Shown here one piece after another: positions 15,587-23,788 of a DNA stretch of 31,240 nucleotides; position 1 is the stretch's first letter; the number at the start of each line of letters is the position of its first letter. A program made the translations under genes and the position numbers. The stretch covers positions 1 through 31,240 of the forward strand of contig JBGPJC010000037.1 in assembly GCA_041485165.1 (NCBI GenBank), written 5' to 3'. The DNA is from JAAFGT01 sp041485165 (GTDB taxonomy: Bacteria > Acidobacteriota > Terriglobia > Acidiferrales > UBA7541). A model generated the notes under the pieces. The model did no database searches and was not told the origin of the DNA. It saw nothing but the letters and a program-made list of their open reading frames with translations.

Positions 15587-16270
15587 CTAATTGGCGGAGT
15601 CGGACCCGGGAACGGAGGCGACGGTCCAGGTCTCGACGCGCTCGGGCTGCGTTGCGCCAGCGGCGGGAAGCGAGGGTGCGTCAATGGCCGCAGAAGCGCC
15701 CGGGGTGTGAGCGCTCATTGCGGACGCGTTGCGCGCAGCTCGTTCGGCCCGCGTCTCGCTGCGGTTTTCCGCCCGCGACGTCTTGCCGGGTTCGGCGTCT
15801 GCGCGGCCGGGACGCGACATCTCGATTGTGCCGTTAAAGACCGCGCCGTCACCGATGGCAATCCACTTGGTGACCACATCGCCAGTCACCTCGCCGCTGG
15901 GCGTCACCTCGATGCGCTCGACGGCATGGAGGTTTCCGGACACCTGCCCCTGGACGATGATCTCGCGAGCGAAGACTTCGCCGCGAACCCGGCCCGCGGG
16001 GCCGACGGTGAGACGCGCTCCCTCGAGCTTTAGCGTGCCCTCAAGCTCTCCATCAATCAGCAAATCTTCTTTTCCGGTGATCTCGCCCTTCACCATCAAC
16101 CCGCGGCTGAAGCGGGCGGAGGCCGCCTGCCCCGGCGACGTTGCGGGTGCCGGCGCGGGCGCAAAAGTTTCCGCGGAGACATCCGGAGCGACGGTCTGGA
16201 CCTGGGGCTTGACTGCCGGGAAATCCGCGCCCGGGGCGGGAGACTTCGGCTCGTTCTGCTTGAACCACAT
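15587..16270 (-). CDS. Bactofilin (polymer-forming cytoskeletal protein)
   Basis: 227 residues from the ATG at 16270 with GGAGGT upstream. The central DUF583 beta-helix spans about residues 57-150, with repeating strands such as LMVKGEITGKEDLLIDGELE, LEGARLTVGPAGRVRGEVFA and IIVQGQVSGNLHAVERIEV. It is flanked by a Pro/Ala-rich N-terminus, with a short hydrophobic start MWFKQ that may touch the membrane, and a disordered C-terminus. Bactofilins form non-nucleotide filaments that organise cell shape and cell-wall enzymes. It is one of a minus-strand group with the YdcF-like and methyltransferase-like genes. Confidence 0.92.
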   Translation of the reverse strand: MWFKQNEPKSPAPGADFPAVKPQVQTVAPDVSAETFAPAPAPATSPGQAASARFSRGLMVKGEITGKEDLLIDGELEGTLKLEGARLTVGPAGRVRGEVFAREIIVQGQVSGNLHAVERIEVTPSGEVTGDVVTKWIAIGDGAVFNGTIEMSRPGRADAEPGKTSRAENRSETRAERAARNASAMSAHTPGASAAIDAPSLPAAGATQPERVETWTVASVPGSDSAN

Positions 16271-16431
16271 GAAAGACCTCCGCGAGGAAAACCTACCGAA
16301 CCGGCCTCGAAGGCGGCGGTTCGCGGGGCTGGGTCGAGGAAAACCGCTACACTCTAATACAGCGGGAATGGCTTGTAAATCGAGTTCTTGGACGGGCCGC
16401 CAACTCGCCAGCGGCGTCGGCTCGGACGCGA

Positions 16432-17082
16432 TCAGGCGCCGTTCCCGGAAAGCTCCCAGGCGGCGACGCAGATCCCCACCGCCTCCATGAAGAGCAGCTT
16501 GATCCCCAACCGGCTGTGCCACCAGGAGTCAGGTTCGAAAGAGATATCCCGCGCCGAGATGACGCGAAATTCCGAGTCCGCCGGCCAGATGCGGCGAAAA
16601 ATGAACCTGGTGCGGCGGGTGTGAAAGTTCGAAGTGACCACCAGTACGTGCCGCCAGCCGCGCTCGACAGCCAGACGGCGCAGCGCCACGGCCTCTTCCC
16701 GCGTGTTGTTGGCGTGGTGGGCAAACAACACGACTGCGTCGCCGGGCACCCCGCGCTCGGTGAGGTCGCGGCGTTCGAGCTCGGCGATGCTGGCATAGGG
16801 GCGGAGGAAGCGGCCGCTGGCGACCACGCGCGGCGCCCAGTGTGCGCGGTAAAGCTCCGCCGCCCGGCTGGCACGGTCGCCATCGAAATTGTCGTCGCCG
16901 AGGATGAGTATGGCGTCGGCCGGCGCGGCGCCGTCGTCCACCACCCAGAAATTTCCCGCCGCGCGCAGCAGCGGCACGCGGAAGATATAAATGCCCGCGA
17001 GCAGGGCGATGAGAAACAGCACGCCGAGCAGGCGGGAAATGATGCCGCCCCGCTGGCTGCGGCCGAGGGCGGCGGGCTTCAC
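16432..17082 (-). CDS. YdcF/SanA-like DUF218 membrane protein
   Basis: 216 residues from a GTG at 17082. This GTG overlaps the stop of the galT-like gene in a GTGA, a classic sign of coupled translation; the frame continues far upstream only as an antisense-like shadow of that gene. One N-terminal membrane segment (LLGVLFLIALLAGIYIF, about residues 15-31) is followed by the DUF218 domain: ADAILILGDDNFDGDRASRA, VVASGRF, NNTREEAVALRRLAVERGW and VLVVTSNFHTRRTRFIFRR, with the conserved acidic, N-T-x-E and S-x-x-H-x-x-R residues. Members are tied to envelope processes (SanA, ElyC) but their reaction is unsettled. Confidence 0.9.
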   Translation of the reverse strand: MKPAALGRSQRGGIISRLLGVLFLIALLAGIYIFRVPLLRAAGNFWVVDDGAAPADAILILGDDNFDGDRASRAAELYRAHWAPRVVASGRFLRPYASIAELERRDLTERGVPGDAVVLFAHHANNTREEAVALRRLAVERGWRHVLVVTSNFHTRRTRFIFRRIWPADSEFRVISARDISFEPDSWWHSRLGIKLLFMEAVGICVAAWELSGNGA

Positions 17083-18056
17083 AGGCTGGCCTTCAGCGAA
17101 CGCAGGTACTCGGCGGCTTGCTCCGGCCACATGTGGTTGAAATAAACTTCCTTGAGCGCGTAAGACTTGTTGCCCGCCGGCATGATGGGCATCACTTCGA
17201 TGTGCCAGTGGTAATCGTCGGCGATGGTCTTCCAGAATTCGCGCATCTCTCCGCGGATCACCGCGGTGTTGGGAGAAGTGTGCAGCACCATGTGGTAGGC
17301 CGGAGAAACCTGCTCCAGCCTTCGCAGCACGCGGCCCAGTAACCCGGCCAGGTGGCGCCGGTTGGCGCCGGGGCGCGGCTGCTCGAACTGGTAGTTGTGC
17401 TTGCGGCCCATGATCCAGGTCTCGAAGGGCACCCGCGAAGCGTAAGGACAATAGGCCACGTAATCGCCCTGGCTGTCCACCACGCGCTTTTTCTGGCGCT
17501 CTTCCTGGCGCACGATGTCGCAGAAAACGCAGCGCTCCTTTTGCTGGAAATAGGCCTGCGAAGCGCGCAGCTCGTAGAGAATTCTGCGGGGAACAAAGGT
17601 GGTGGCGGTGACCTGGGCGTAGGAATGGTTCCATTCGGCCGCGGATCCTTCGCCTTGGTTCTTGAAAATGGTGACGTACTTGAAGCGCAAGTCGCGCTTC
17701 AGGTCAATGATGCGCATGGCGTAGGAGGAGAGGACCAGCTCGATCTCTTCATCGCTCAGCCGGGAGAGCGGGCGGCTGTGGTCCGAGGTCTCCACAATGA
17801 TTTCATGCGCGCCCACAGAGTTCATGCGGTCGTAGATCCCTTCGGGAGCGCGTCCCACCTCGCCCTCGATGCGATAGAGCGGAGAGTGATGGGCCAGAAC
17901 GCGAACGCGCCAGGGCGCGCCGGCGGGGAGTTCGAGCAAGGGCGCCTGGCCTTCGCGGCCGGGACACAGGGGACAGGGATCTACCGGCAGAGGCTTTTCT
18001 TCGGTGTAGCCGATGACCACCCAACTGCGCGTGATCGGATCTTTGCGAAGTTCCAT
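17079..18056 (-). CDS. GalT/ADP-glucose-phosphorylase-like nucleotidylyltransferase with altered active site
   Basis: 325 residues from the ATG at 18056 (MELRKDPITRSWVVIG is the usual GalT-family opening); no good ribosome site is seen. Two HIT-type halves are visible. CPLCPG (about residues 28-33) and CVFCDI (about 187-192) are cysteine pairs that can bind zinc, and YHWHIEVMP lies in the C-terminal half. The family's active site is HxHxQ, whose second His carries the uridylyl or adenylyl group; here it reads NHSYAQ, so that His is Tyr. The rest of the fold is intact. Galactose-1-phosphate uridylyl transfer is therefore doubtful and I give no gene symbol. No galK or galE is nearby. It is coupled to the DUF218 gene. 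Confidence 0.82.
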   Translation of the reverse strand: MELRKDPITRSWVVIGYTEEKPLPVDPCPLCPGREGQAPLLELPAGAPWRVRVLAHHSPLYRIEGEVGRAPEGIYDRMNSVGAHEIIVETSDHSRPLSRLSDEEIELVLSSYAMRIIDLKRDLRFKYVTIFKNQGEGSAAEWNHSYAQVTATTFVPRRILYELRASQAYFQQKERCVFCDIVRQEERQKKRVVDSQGDYVAYCPYASRVPFETWIMGRKHNYQFEQPRPGANRRHLAGLLGRVLRRLEQVSPAYHMVLHTSPNTAVIRGEMREFWKTIADDYHWHIEVMPIMPAGNKSYALKEVYFNHMWPEQAAEYLRSLKASL

Positions 18057-18166
18057 GGATTCAAATACCCACTGGCCGCGCCGGAAAGGCGCACGGGCCC
18101 AAGCGTACGGGCGGGTGGACTTGCGTGGGGGGCGCGTGGTGAACTCGTGCGGGCAACAACATGCGG

Positions 18167-18625
18167 CTAGCGAGTGTAATGCGCGGGAGTGGGACCCTGC
18201 TCGAGCCGGTTGCGGTCCCAGATGGCGCCCTCGCGCGAATAACTGGCCAGCTCGAAGTCCTGGGTCAACTCCAGGCAATCGGTCGGGCAGGCGTCCTCAC
18301 ACAAGCCGCAAAACATGCAGCGCGAGAGGTCATACGTAAACGTGGTCAGCACCTTGCGGCGGGTGGCGTCGTCGCGCTGCCAGCCCACCACGATCAGGTT
18401 TTCCGGGCAGGCCAGCGCGCATAGATTGCAAGAGATGCAAAGGCTCTCGCCGGTGTCCGGGTTGATGTTCAGCCGCGGCGCGCCGCGATAGCGCTCGGCC
18501 ACCATGGGCCGCTCGAGGGGGTATTGCTCGGTATAAATGTACTTGGGGTTCTGATAGCGAAAGGTCAGACCCAGGCCCTTGAACAGGTCGGTCAGAAAGA
18601 CACGGTTCAGCAACTCTTTCAGCAT
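18167..18625 (-). CDS. nuoI: NuoI-like 2x[4Fe-4S] ferredoxin subunit
   Basis: 152 residues. Two complete 4Fe-4S motifs, CISCNLCALACP (about residues 63-74) and CMFCGLCEDACP (about 102-113), with the spacing and flanks of complex I subunit I: LTFRYQNPKYIYTEQYP at the N-terminus and RCMFCGLCEDACPTDCLEL. In complex I this subunit carries clusters N6a/N6b toward the quinone site in the peripheral arm. No other nuo genes are in the window, so it is an orphan, either an additional copy or part of a scattered nuo set. It is read in the same direction as the upstream cytochrome gene, 71 bp after its stop. The ribosome site is weak. Confidence 0.9.
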   Translation of the reverse strand: MLKELLNRVFLTDLFKGLGLTFRYQNPKYIYTEQYPLERPMVAERYRGAPRLNINPDTGESLCISCNLCALACPENLIVVGWQRDDATRRKVLTTFTYDLSRCMFCGLCEDACPTDCLELTQDFELASYSREGAIWDRNRLEQGPTPAHYTR

Positions 18626-18696
18626 GGAGTTAGTGTGCGAAGTTGCGGCGCGGATGTCAAGCCAACCGCAATCCCGGCGGCATCCCGGGGCCCGGG

Positions 18697-19896
18697 CTAT
18701 TTCGGCGTCTCGGGCTTTGCAAACCTGGCCACATCGACCGCGACATTGTGTTTGATTTCCGTGTACTTCTGCGTCCAGCGGGTGTTGATTTCCATGCGGC
18801 GCACGGTAAAGGGCAGCTTCACGCCGTCCACTTCGCGATAGTCGTCGTATTCGACCTGCTCCGGGAAAAGGCCCAGCGCTGTGCGCGTCATCACCATGCG
18901 GCGGAGCAGCAGCCCCGAGGCCACGTCGAAGTACAGCCGTTCCGAGACCTCGCCCTTGCCGACGGCGCGAATCACATAAACTTCCTTTTCACCCAGCTTC
19001 TCCTTTCCCACCACAACCCGCTTGGCGTAGCGCGCTTTAACGTCGGTGTCCACAAAGAACTCCCCGGTCCGCGCGATTTTGGATCCTTCAATCCCTAACT
19101 GCGTGAATACACCGTTCGGCCACTTCTGCCAGGCGATTTTTCCATCGTAGCCCAGGGAAACCGGACTGGGAGGAAAGGCAATCACCATGGCGTAGTGATC
19201 CGGCGCTTTCTGGAGAATCTCGAATGAGAAGGATTTTCCGGATTCGGTGATGACCGCGCCCTTGGTCTGCCGGGTATTCAGTTTTTCAAGAGCCGCCGCG
19301 CCGCCGATGGCCTTGACGTACTTGTCCAGGATCTCATCCGCGGGTGGTAGATTCTTGGCCGCGTCGCCCTCTTCTTCCTGATTGCTTCGCGCGCCAAGCG
19401 CGGGGATGGGAGGGAAAGACATGGGGTCACTCAGCCCGTGGTGGCAGGTCGCGCAGGTGACTTCCGTCCGCCCGTCGAAATTCTGCTCGTTGATGGCCCG
19501 CATCATCTTGATCATCTCGCGGGCGGTCTTCTTCGTATCCATGTCGTCCTTCTCCATAGGCCAGGCGCCATGCTCTGAGGATACGTGGCAGTGGCCGCAG
19601 CTCACGCCGAGAGACGCGGAGATAAAGAACATGGCTGGTATCAATTTCGATTCCGGCAGGTCCTTAAAGACCTGGATGTTCTTGAAGGCCTCTGCTGCGG
19701 TCTTCTCAGCCGGGGGCATCGCGGGCGCTTGCTTTTGCTCCTGCGGAAGGGGGACCGCCCGGGCTGTTGTCCCGATCAAAGTCAAGCTCCCGGCGGCCCA
19801 AGCCAACGACAGGAAACAGACCCCCGAAAAAAAGTTTACGCGCAATCCCTTGCGCGGAGAACAGGACCCCTCTCTCCCACCCCTGGCACTGGTCAT
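18697..19896 (-). CDS. Exported diheme reaction-centre-type cytochrome c with C-terminal lipoprotein-like domain
   Basis: 399 residues from the ATG at 19896 (GGGGGA upstream). The hydrophobic export signal begins only about 20 residues in (NFFSGVCFLSLAWAAGSLTL), so a later TTG start at about residue 18 is possible. The N-terminal half has two heme c sites, CGHCH and CATCH, spaced as in the photosynthetic reaction-centre cytochrome c subunit family found in non-phototrophic acidobacteria, with the helical stretch EMIKMMRAINEQNFDG between them. After about residue 190 comes a beta-rich domain (KYVKAIGGAAALEKLNTRQT, then LYFDVASGLLLRRMV and YDDYREVDGVKLPFTVRR) like those of outer-membrane lipoprotein-sorting proteins. 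It probably acts in periplasmic electron transfer; the partner is unknown. Confidence 0.9.
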   Translation of the reverse strand: MTSARGGREGSCSPRKGLRVNFFSGVCFLSLAWAAGSLTLIGTTARAVPLPQEQKQAPAMPPAEKTAAEAFKNIQVFKDLPESKLIPAMFFISASLGVSCGHCHVSSEHGAWPMEKDDMDTKKTAREMIKMMRAINEQNFDGRTEVTCATCHHGLSDPMSFPPIPALGARSNQEEEGDAAKNLPPADEILDKYVKAIGGAAALEKLNTRQTKGAVITESGKSFSFEILQKAPDHYAMVIAFPPSPVSLGYDGKIAWQKWPNGVFTQLGIEGSKIARTGEFFVDTDVKARYAKRVVVGKEKLGEKEVYVIRAVGKGEVSERLYFDVASGLLLRRMVMTRTALGLFPEQVEYDDYREVDGVKLPFTVRRMEINTRWTQKYTEIKHNVAVDVARFAKPETPK

Positions 19897-20096
19897 TGAT
19901 TCCCCCCGATTTGGCAGGGCGATGCCGGCTGACTTCCAGCCGTTGCCCGAAAAAAAAGCCTCATACACATTCGGTTTCAAGAACTACCAAGGGAGGATAC
20001 ACGACAGAAGAGGAGCGTAGGGATGGATGGTCTGCTTCGCGCTGCGGCTTCGGCTTCGGAGGGCGTGTTATTCTTGCGGCTGCAATCAGAGATGGG

Positions 20097-20549
20097 ATGG
20101 AAATGCCGGACAATGAATTCATGGGCCAGGCGCTCGACCAGGCGCGCGAGGCCGAACGCGCGGGCGAGGTACCCATTGGCGCTGTCGTGGTGCTGGAGGG
20201 GGTGGTGATCGGCCAGGGCGGCAACCGCACCATCCGTGACTGCGACCCCACGGCCCACGCGGAAATTGTGGCCTTGCGCGCGGCCGCGCGGGCGGCGGGA
20301 AACCATCGCCTGACCGGCGCCAGCCTCTACGTGACCATTGAGCCCTGCGCGATGTGCGCCGGGGCGATGGTCCAGGCGCGATTGCGGCGGGTGGTGTATG
20401 GCGCTGACGATCCCAAAGGCGGCGCGGTGCGTTCCTGTTTTGCCGTGCTGGAGAGCGCGCAACTCAACCACCGCGTCGAAGTGACCCAGGGCGTGCTGGC
20501 CGAGGAGTCCGCTGCGCTGCTGCAGGCCTTCTTTGCTTCGCGGCGATAG
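20097..20549 (+). CDS. tadA: tRNA-specific adenosine deaminase TadA
   Basis: 150 residues from the ATG at 20097; a longer open frame upstream overlaps the divergent cytochrome gene and is not protein-like. The zinc deaminase motifs are complete: HAEIVALRAA (about residues 56-65, the catalytic HAE) and PCAMCAGAMVQARLRRVVYG (about 86-105, PCxxC). GAVVVLEGVVIGQGGN and the RR-VYGA-D-K-G block are TadA-specific. It converts A34 to inosine in tRNA-Arg(ACG), the very tRNA encoded at 3215-3291. The length fits the family. Confidence 0.95.
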   Translation: MEMPDNEFMGQALDQAREAERAGEVPIGAVVVLEGVVIGQGGNRTIRDCDPTAHAEIVALRAAARAAGNHRLTGASLYVTIEPCAMCAGAMVQARLRRVVYGADDPKGGAVRSCFAVLESAQLNHRVEVTQGVLAEESAALLQAFFASRR

Positions 20550-20556
20550 CGGGCTC

Positions 20557-20582
20557 ACGGGCGGGGCAAGCCCCGCCCCTAC
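20557..20582. repeat. GC-rich palindromic repeat element, short form
   Basis: GGGCGGGGC (20559-20567), AA, GCCCCGCCC (20570-20578), then CTAC. Its end GCCCCTAC matches the end of the element at 12487-12538. It lies between the convergent tadA and devB-like genes and could serve as a two-way terminator. Confidence 0.65.
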
Positions 20583-20607
20583 AACGCGTTTTGTCTGGGA
20601 CACAACA

Positions 20608-21648
20608 CTAGTTCACGACAATAAACGTGTCCACGCGCAAGCCGAGGGGCAGCTCGCGGGCGTCGTCAAGCTCGATGAGTGTTTCCAGGATCTTGGTATC
20701 TACGCGCTCGGTGGGTTCGTCGGTACGGACGTTCTTTTTTCCCAGTTCCTGGCCAATACGCACCACGCGCCCCCAGAATTTCCTGCCACCGAAGGCGTCG
20801 GCAGTCACATAGGACCGGTCGCCGAGCTTGATCTTGCTCACGTCGGTCTCATCCACATCGGCCCGCACGCGCAGGACCGAGGAATCTCCCAATGTAAATA
20901 CCGGGTCCGGCGCGGTCGCCGAATTGGTGACGATCTCGCCCCTGCGGTGGTGGCGCCGCAGGACGACGCCGTCGATCGGTGACAGCAGAAACGTCTTGGC
21001 GTAGCGCGCGCGGGCTTCGTCGAGCTGCGCGCGGGCGAATCTGACATCTGCCTCGGCGTGCGCGCGATCCTCTTCGCGGGCCTCTTCGTCAATAAAGCGA
21101 TGGTGCTCGGCGGCAGCGTCGTACTGCGCCTTGGCAACCTTGTACTGCCGCTCGTAGCGCTCGGCTTCCTCGCGCGCGGCTACGCCTTGCTTGAATAATT
21201 CCTGGCGCCGTTCCATCTCCGCTCGCGCATTTTCGAGCGAAGCCTCTGCCGAGCGCACTGCGGCAAACGCTTCGCGCCGCTCTTCGCGCCGCGCTCCGTT
21301 CTGTACGCGGCGGAGATCCGCTTCCTTCACCGCCAGTTGAGCTTCCGCCGAGGTCACCTGCGCGCGGTAATCGTTGTTTTCCAGGATGGCCAGGGTCTGC
21401 CCACGGCGAACGCGGTCGCCTTCTTCGACCAGGACTTCACGCAGCTTGCCGTTCAGTTCCGCGCCGAGCTTGATGTCTTCGCTCAGCGGCTCGACGCGCC
21501 CGGGCGCGGCGATGACTTTGGATGTCTCCAACGCCACACCGCCTGGCGCGGGTTTTTTGGCCGCCATCCGGCCCCCGCTCAGAAGGAAGGTAGTCGTTCC
21601 TCCCATCAGCAATAGTCCGACAAGGATAAAAGCGTTTCTTCGATTCAT
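20608..21648 (-). CDS. HlyD/DevB-type membrane fusion protein
   Basis: 346 residues from the ATG at 21648, with GGAGAA upstream. A membrane anchor (AFILVGLLLMGGTTTFLLSG, about residues 6-25) is followed by the first lipoyl half (VIAAPGRVEPLSEDIKLGAE), a long coiled-coil hairpin (about 100-220, rich in Arg/Glu/Ala), the second lipoyl half (RYAKTFLLSPIDGVVLRRHH) and a beta-barrel region (LRVRADVDETDVSKIKLGDR). It should connect the DevC/DevA-like ABC transporter to the outer membrane. It is third in the devCAB-like operon, 37 bp after the ATPase gene. Confidence 0.93.
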   Translation of the reverse strand: MNRRNAFILVGLLLMGGTTTFLLSGGRMAAKKPAPGGVALETSKVIAAPGRVEPLSEDIKLGAELNGKLREVLVEEGDRVRRGQTLAILENNDYRAQVTSAEAQLAVKEADLRRVQNGARREERREAFAAVRSAEASLENARAEMERRQELFKQGVAAREEAERYERQYKVAKAQYDAAAEHHRFIDEEAREEDRAHAEADVRFARAQLDEARARYAKTFLLSPIDGVVLRRHHRRGEIVTNSATAPDPVFTLGDSSVLRVRADVDETDVSKIKLGDRSYVTADAFGGRKFWGRVVRIGQELGKKNVRTDEPTERVDTKILETLIELDDARELPLGLRVDTFIVVN

Positions 21649-21685
21649 GTCTATTTCTCCAAGAAAGAAATTGAGCCCGAGAAAA

Positions 21686-22477
21686 TCATGAAAATTGCGC
21701 CTCCAATGGCGTGAACCCCAGGAGTCCGGCCGGATCTGCGGTCTGGGCCGGTCCAGCGGCCGCGTGGCCGCGTCCCTCAACACCCGGATGCTCGCCAGCG
21801 GGGTTGTCCACGATCAGGCCGTCCTCGATGAATACGGTGCGGTCGGCGAATTCCAGGATGCGTGAATCATGGGTCACCACCACCACCGCGCGGCCACACT
21901 GGTGGGCCAGTTCGCGCAGCAGCTCGAGTACCACTCTCCCGCTGCGGAAATCGAGCGCCGCGGTAGGCTCGTCCGCCAGAATGATTCCCGGCTCCCCGGC
22001 CAGCGCCCGGGCAATCGCTACGCGCTGCTTCTGCCCACCGCTCAAATCCGCCGGGTAACTTCCGTACTTCTCGGCCAGGCTCACTTGCTCGAGAAGAGCG
22101 CGCGCGCCGCGCCGCGCCTCCCGGCCGGACTTGCCCTTCAACTCCAGGGCCAGTTCGACGTTTTCCCCTGCGGTCAGCGCGGGAAAGAGGTTGAATCCCT
22201 GGAAGACGAAGCCGATGTTTTGGAGACGCACGCCGGGGAGTTCCTGCTCTCCCAGCGAGGTGATCTCGCGGCCGTGGACGGCCACGCTGCCCCCGCTGGG
22301 CTTGAGGATGCACCCCATGATGGAAAGCAGCGTGGTCTTGCCGCTCCCCGAGGGCCCCATCAGAAGCATCACCTCGCCGGCGTGGACATCGAGGTCGACG
22401 CCGCGCAGGGCGGGCACGGCGGCGGACATCTCTCCAAATGTTTTCGTCAGTCCTCGAACGCGAATCGCGGGTTTCAT
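21686..22477 (-). CDS. DevA/LolD-type ABC transporter ATPase
   Basis: 263 residues from the ATG at 22477, 8 bp after AGGAG; an ATG two codons earlier is only 2 bp from that site. Walker A GPSGSGKTT (about residues 41-49), Q-loop VFQGFNLFP, signature LSGGQKQR, Walker B IILADEPTAALD and H-loop VTHD are all intact. The sequence groups with MacB/LolD/DevA ATPases, which drive mechanotransmission through FtsX-like permeases rather than classical channel transport. The C-terminal 35 residues after VDNPAGEHP are an extra low-complexity tail. It lies 24 bp after the permease stop. Confidence 0.95.
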   Translation of the reverse strand: MKPAIRVRGLTKTFGEMSAAVPALRGVDLDVHAGEVMLLMGPSGSGKTTLLSIMGCILKPSGGSVAVHGREITSLGEQELPGVRLQNIGFVFQGFNLFPALTAGENVELALELKGKSGREARRGARALLEQVSLAEKYGSYPADLSGGQKQRVAIARALAGEPGIILADEPTAALDFRSGRVVLELLRELAHQCGRAVVVVTHDSRILEFADRTVFIEDGLIVDNPAGEHPGVEGRGHAAAGPAQTADPAGLLGFTPLEAQFS

Positions 22478-22501
22478 TCCCATGACTCCTCTCAGTTCGT
22501 G

Positions 22502-23632
22502 CTATCCCTTGAAGACCATGGCGGGATCGAGCTGCGTCAGCTTGTTGATGGATACCATCGCCGCGGCCACGCACATTACCAGCGCCACACCGAACATTCC
22601 CAGCACCATCGGCCAGGGGAGCAGGATGGCTGCGCCGCCTGTGCTGCTAAGGCGCACGATGAACATGCTGATGACCATGGCAAAGATGTAGCCGGCCACG
22701 GCGCTGATCACCGCCTGCTCGATGATGACGCGATAGAGATACGCGTTCGACGCGCCCATGGCCTTCAGCGTGCCGTACTCGCGAAGGTGGTCCATGGTCG
22801 CGGCGTAAATGGTCTGCGCGACCACCACCACTCCCACGATCAGCCCCATGACCGCGGCGATGAGCACGGCCATGCCCGCGCCGGTGGTGAACATCCAGTA
22901 GAACTGGGTCATGTGGCTGAACTCCGCGGTGGTGTAAACGTCCACGTCGCGGACCCGCGAGGCGATGCGTGACTTCAGCACCGCGGGCGATACCCCCGGC
23001 TCGGCTTTCACCAGGATGTAAATCGTCTGGTCTGCGCGCAACGAGCGGTTGGGATAATTCAGCGCGTTCTTGAAAGAGGTGTAGACGAACGGCGAGGTAG
23101 TGAAGGAACGGATGCCGCGCGAAAAGCCAACCACCCGCGCGCGGTGACCGCCGATTTCGACGCGCTCGCCAATTCCCTGCACGCCGAGCTTCTGTTTGTA
23201 CAGCTCGTCAATGATGACCGCGTCGTCCTGCTTGACGTCCTCGATTCTTCCCGCAACCACGTTCCAGGGCGCGCCCACCCGGGTCTCGGCGTTGAAGCCG
23301 ATCACCTGGATGTTTTCTTCCCTGCCGTCGTGGCGTTTCCACACCGCGAATCCCTGCACGTACTTGTCGGCCTGCGCCACGCCGGGCGTAGCCAGCACCT
23401 GGAAGTACTTGCGTTCGGAGACCGGCCTCCCGGTGTCGAAGTAGGTCACGCCGTGCGCCACCACCCAGAGGTCCGCGCCGGAATGGTCAATGTTGTTCGA
23501 GGTGGTGGTGGTGAAGCCGAGGAACAGGCCAAACTGCACGACAATCAACACCAGGGCGAAAACGATCCCGGTGAGTGTGACCACCAGGCGGACCTTATCG
23601 TGGAACAGGTTGCGCCGTGCGAGCGAAGCCAT
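22502..23632 (-). CDS. DevC-type FtsX-like ABC permease
   Basis: 376 residues. An N-terminal membrane segment (VVTLTGIVFALVLIVVQFGL, about residues 17-36) is followed by a periplasmic domain of about 200 residues (opening with NNIDHSGADLWVVAHGVTYF, the DevC/MacB hallmark), then three membrane segments at about 255-280, 310-335 and 342-362. The GTLKAMGASNAYLYRVIIEQ loop is the FtsX cytoplasmic coupling region. With the ATPase and HlyD genes it forms a DevBCA-type exporter; in cyanobacteria this type exports glycolipids, elsewhere it is often an efflux system. The cargo here is unknown. Confidence 0.93.
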   Translation of the reverse strand: MASLARRNLFHDKVRLVVTLTGIVFALVLIVVQFGLFLGFTTTTSNNIDHSGADLWVVAHGVTYFDTGRPVSERKYFQVLATPGVAQADKYVQGFAVWKRHDGREENIQVIGFNAETRVGAPWNVVAGRIEDVKQDDAVIIDELYKQKLGVQGIGERVEIGGHRARVVGFSRGIRSFTTSPFVYTSFKNALNYPNRSLRADQTIYILVKAEPGVSPAVLKSRIASRVRDVDVYTTAEFSHMTQFYWMFTTGAGMAVLIAAVMGLIVGVVVVAQTIYAATMDHLREYGTLKAMGASNAYLYRVIIEQAVISAVAGYIFAMVISMFIVRLSSTGGAAILLPWPMVLGMFGVALVMCVAAAMVSINKLTQLDPAMVFKG

Positions 23633-23757
23633 TAGAAGAGCCCTCCGCTGGCCGCGCGGAAGCCAATCCGCTCGCTGGCGCGTTGCGAGGTTGCGCGATT
23701 TGACGCCTGGTTGTGGGCTCGGGGACCGCTGTAATCCGTCATTAACATTGGATGCTC

Positions 23758-23774
23758 TCTTAACACCGTAAAGT
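23758..23774 (-). promoter_or_regulatory. Degenerate second TetR operator upstream of the devCAB-like operon
   Basis: TCTTAACACCGTAAAGT matches 13 of 17 positions of the perfect palindrome on the tetR promoter (24425-24441). It lies in the 156-bp gap between tetR and the permease gene. No clear -35/-10 pair is visible around it, so whether a promoter exists here is open. Confidence 0.5.
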
Positions 23775-23788
23775 ACATGGCAAAAAAA

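Noticed and set aside
17083..17634. N-terminal extension of the DUF218 protein
   Set aside because: It is an out-of-frame reading of the galT-like gene; the GTG at 17082 with GTGA overlap is a natural start followed by the membrane segment.
19767..20096. 110-residue extension of TadA
   Set aside because: Composition is low in complexity and overlaps the divergent cytochrome gene; TadA starts at 20097.
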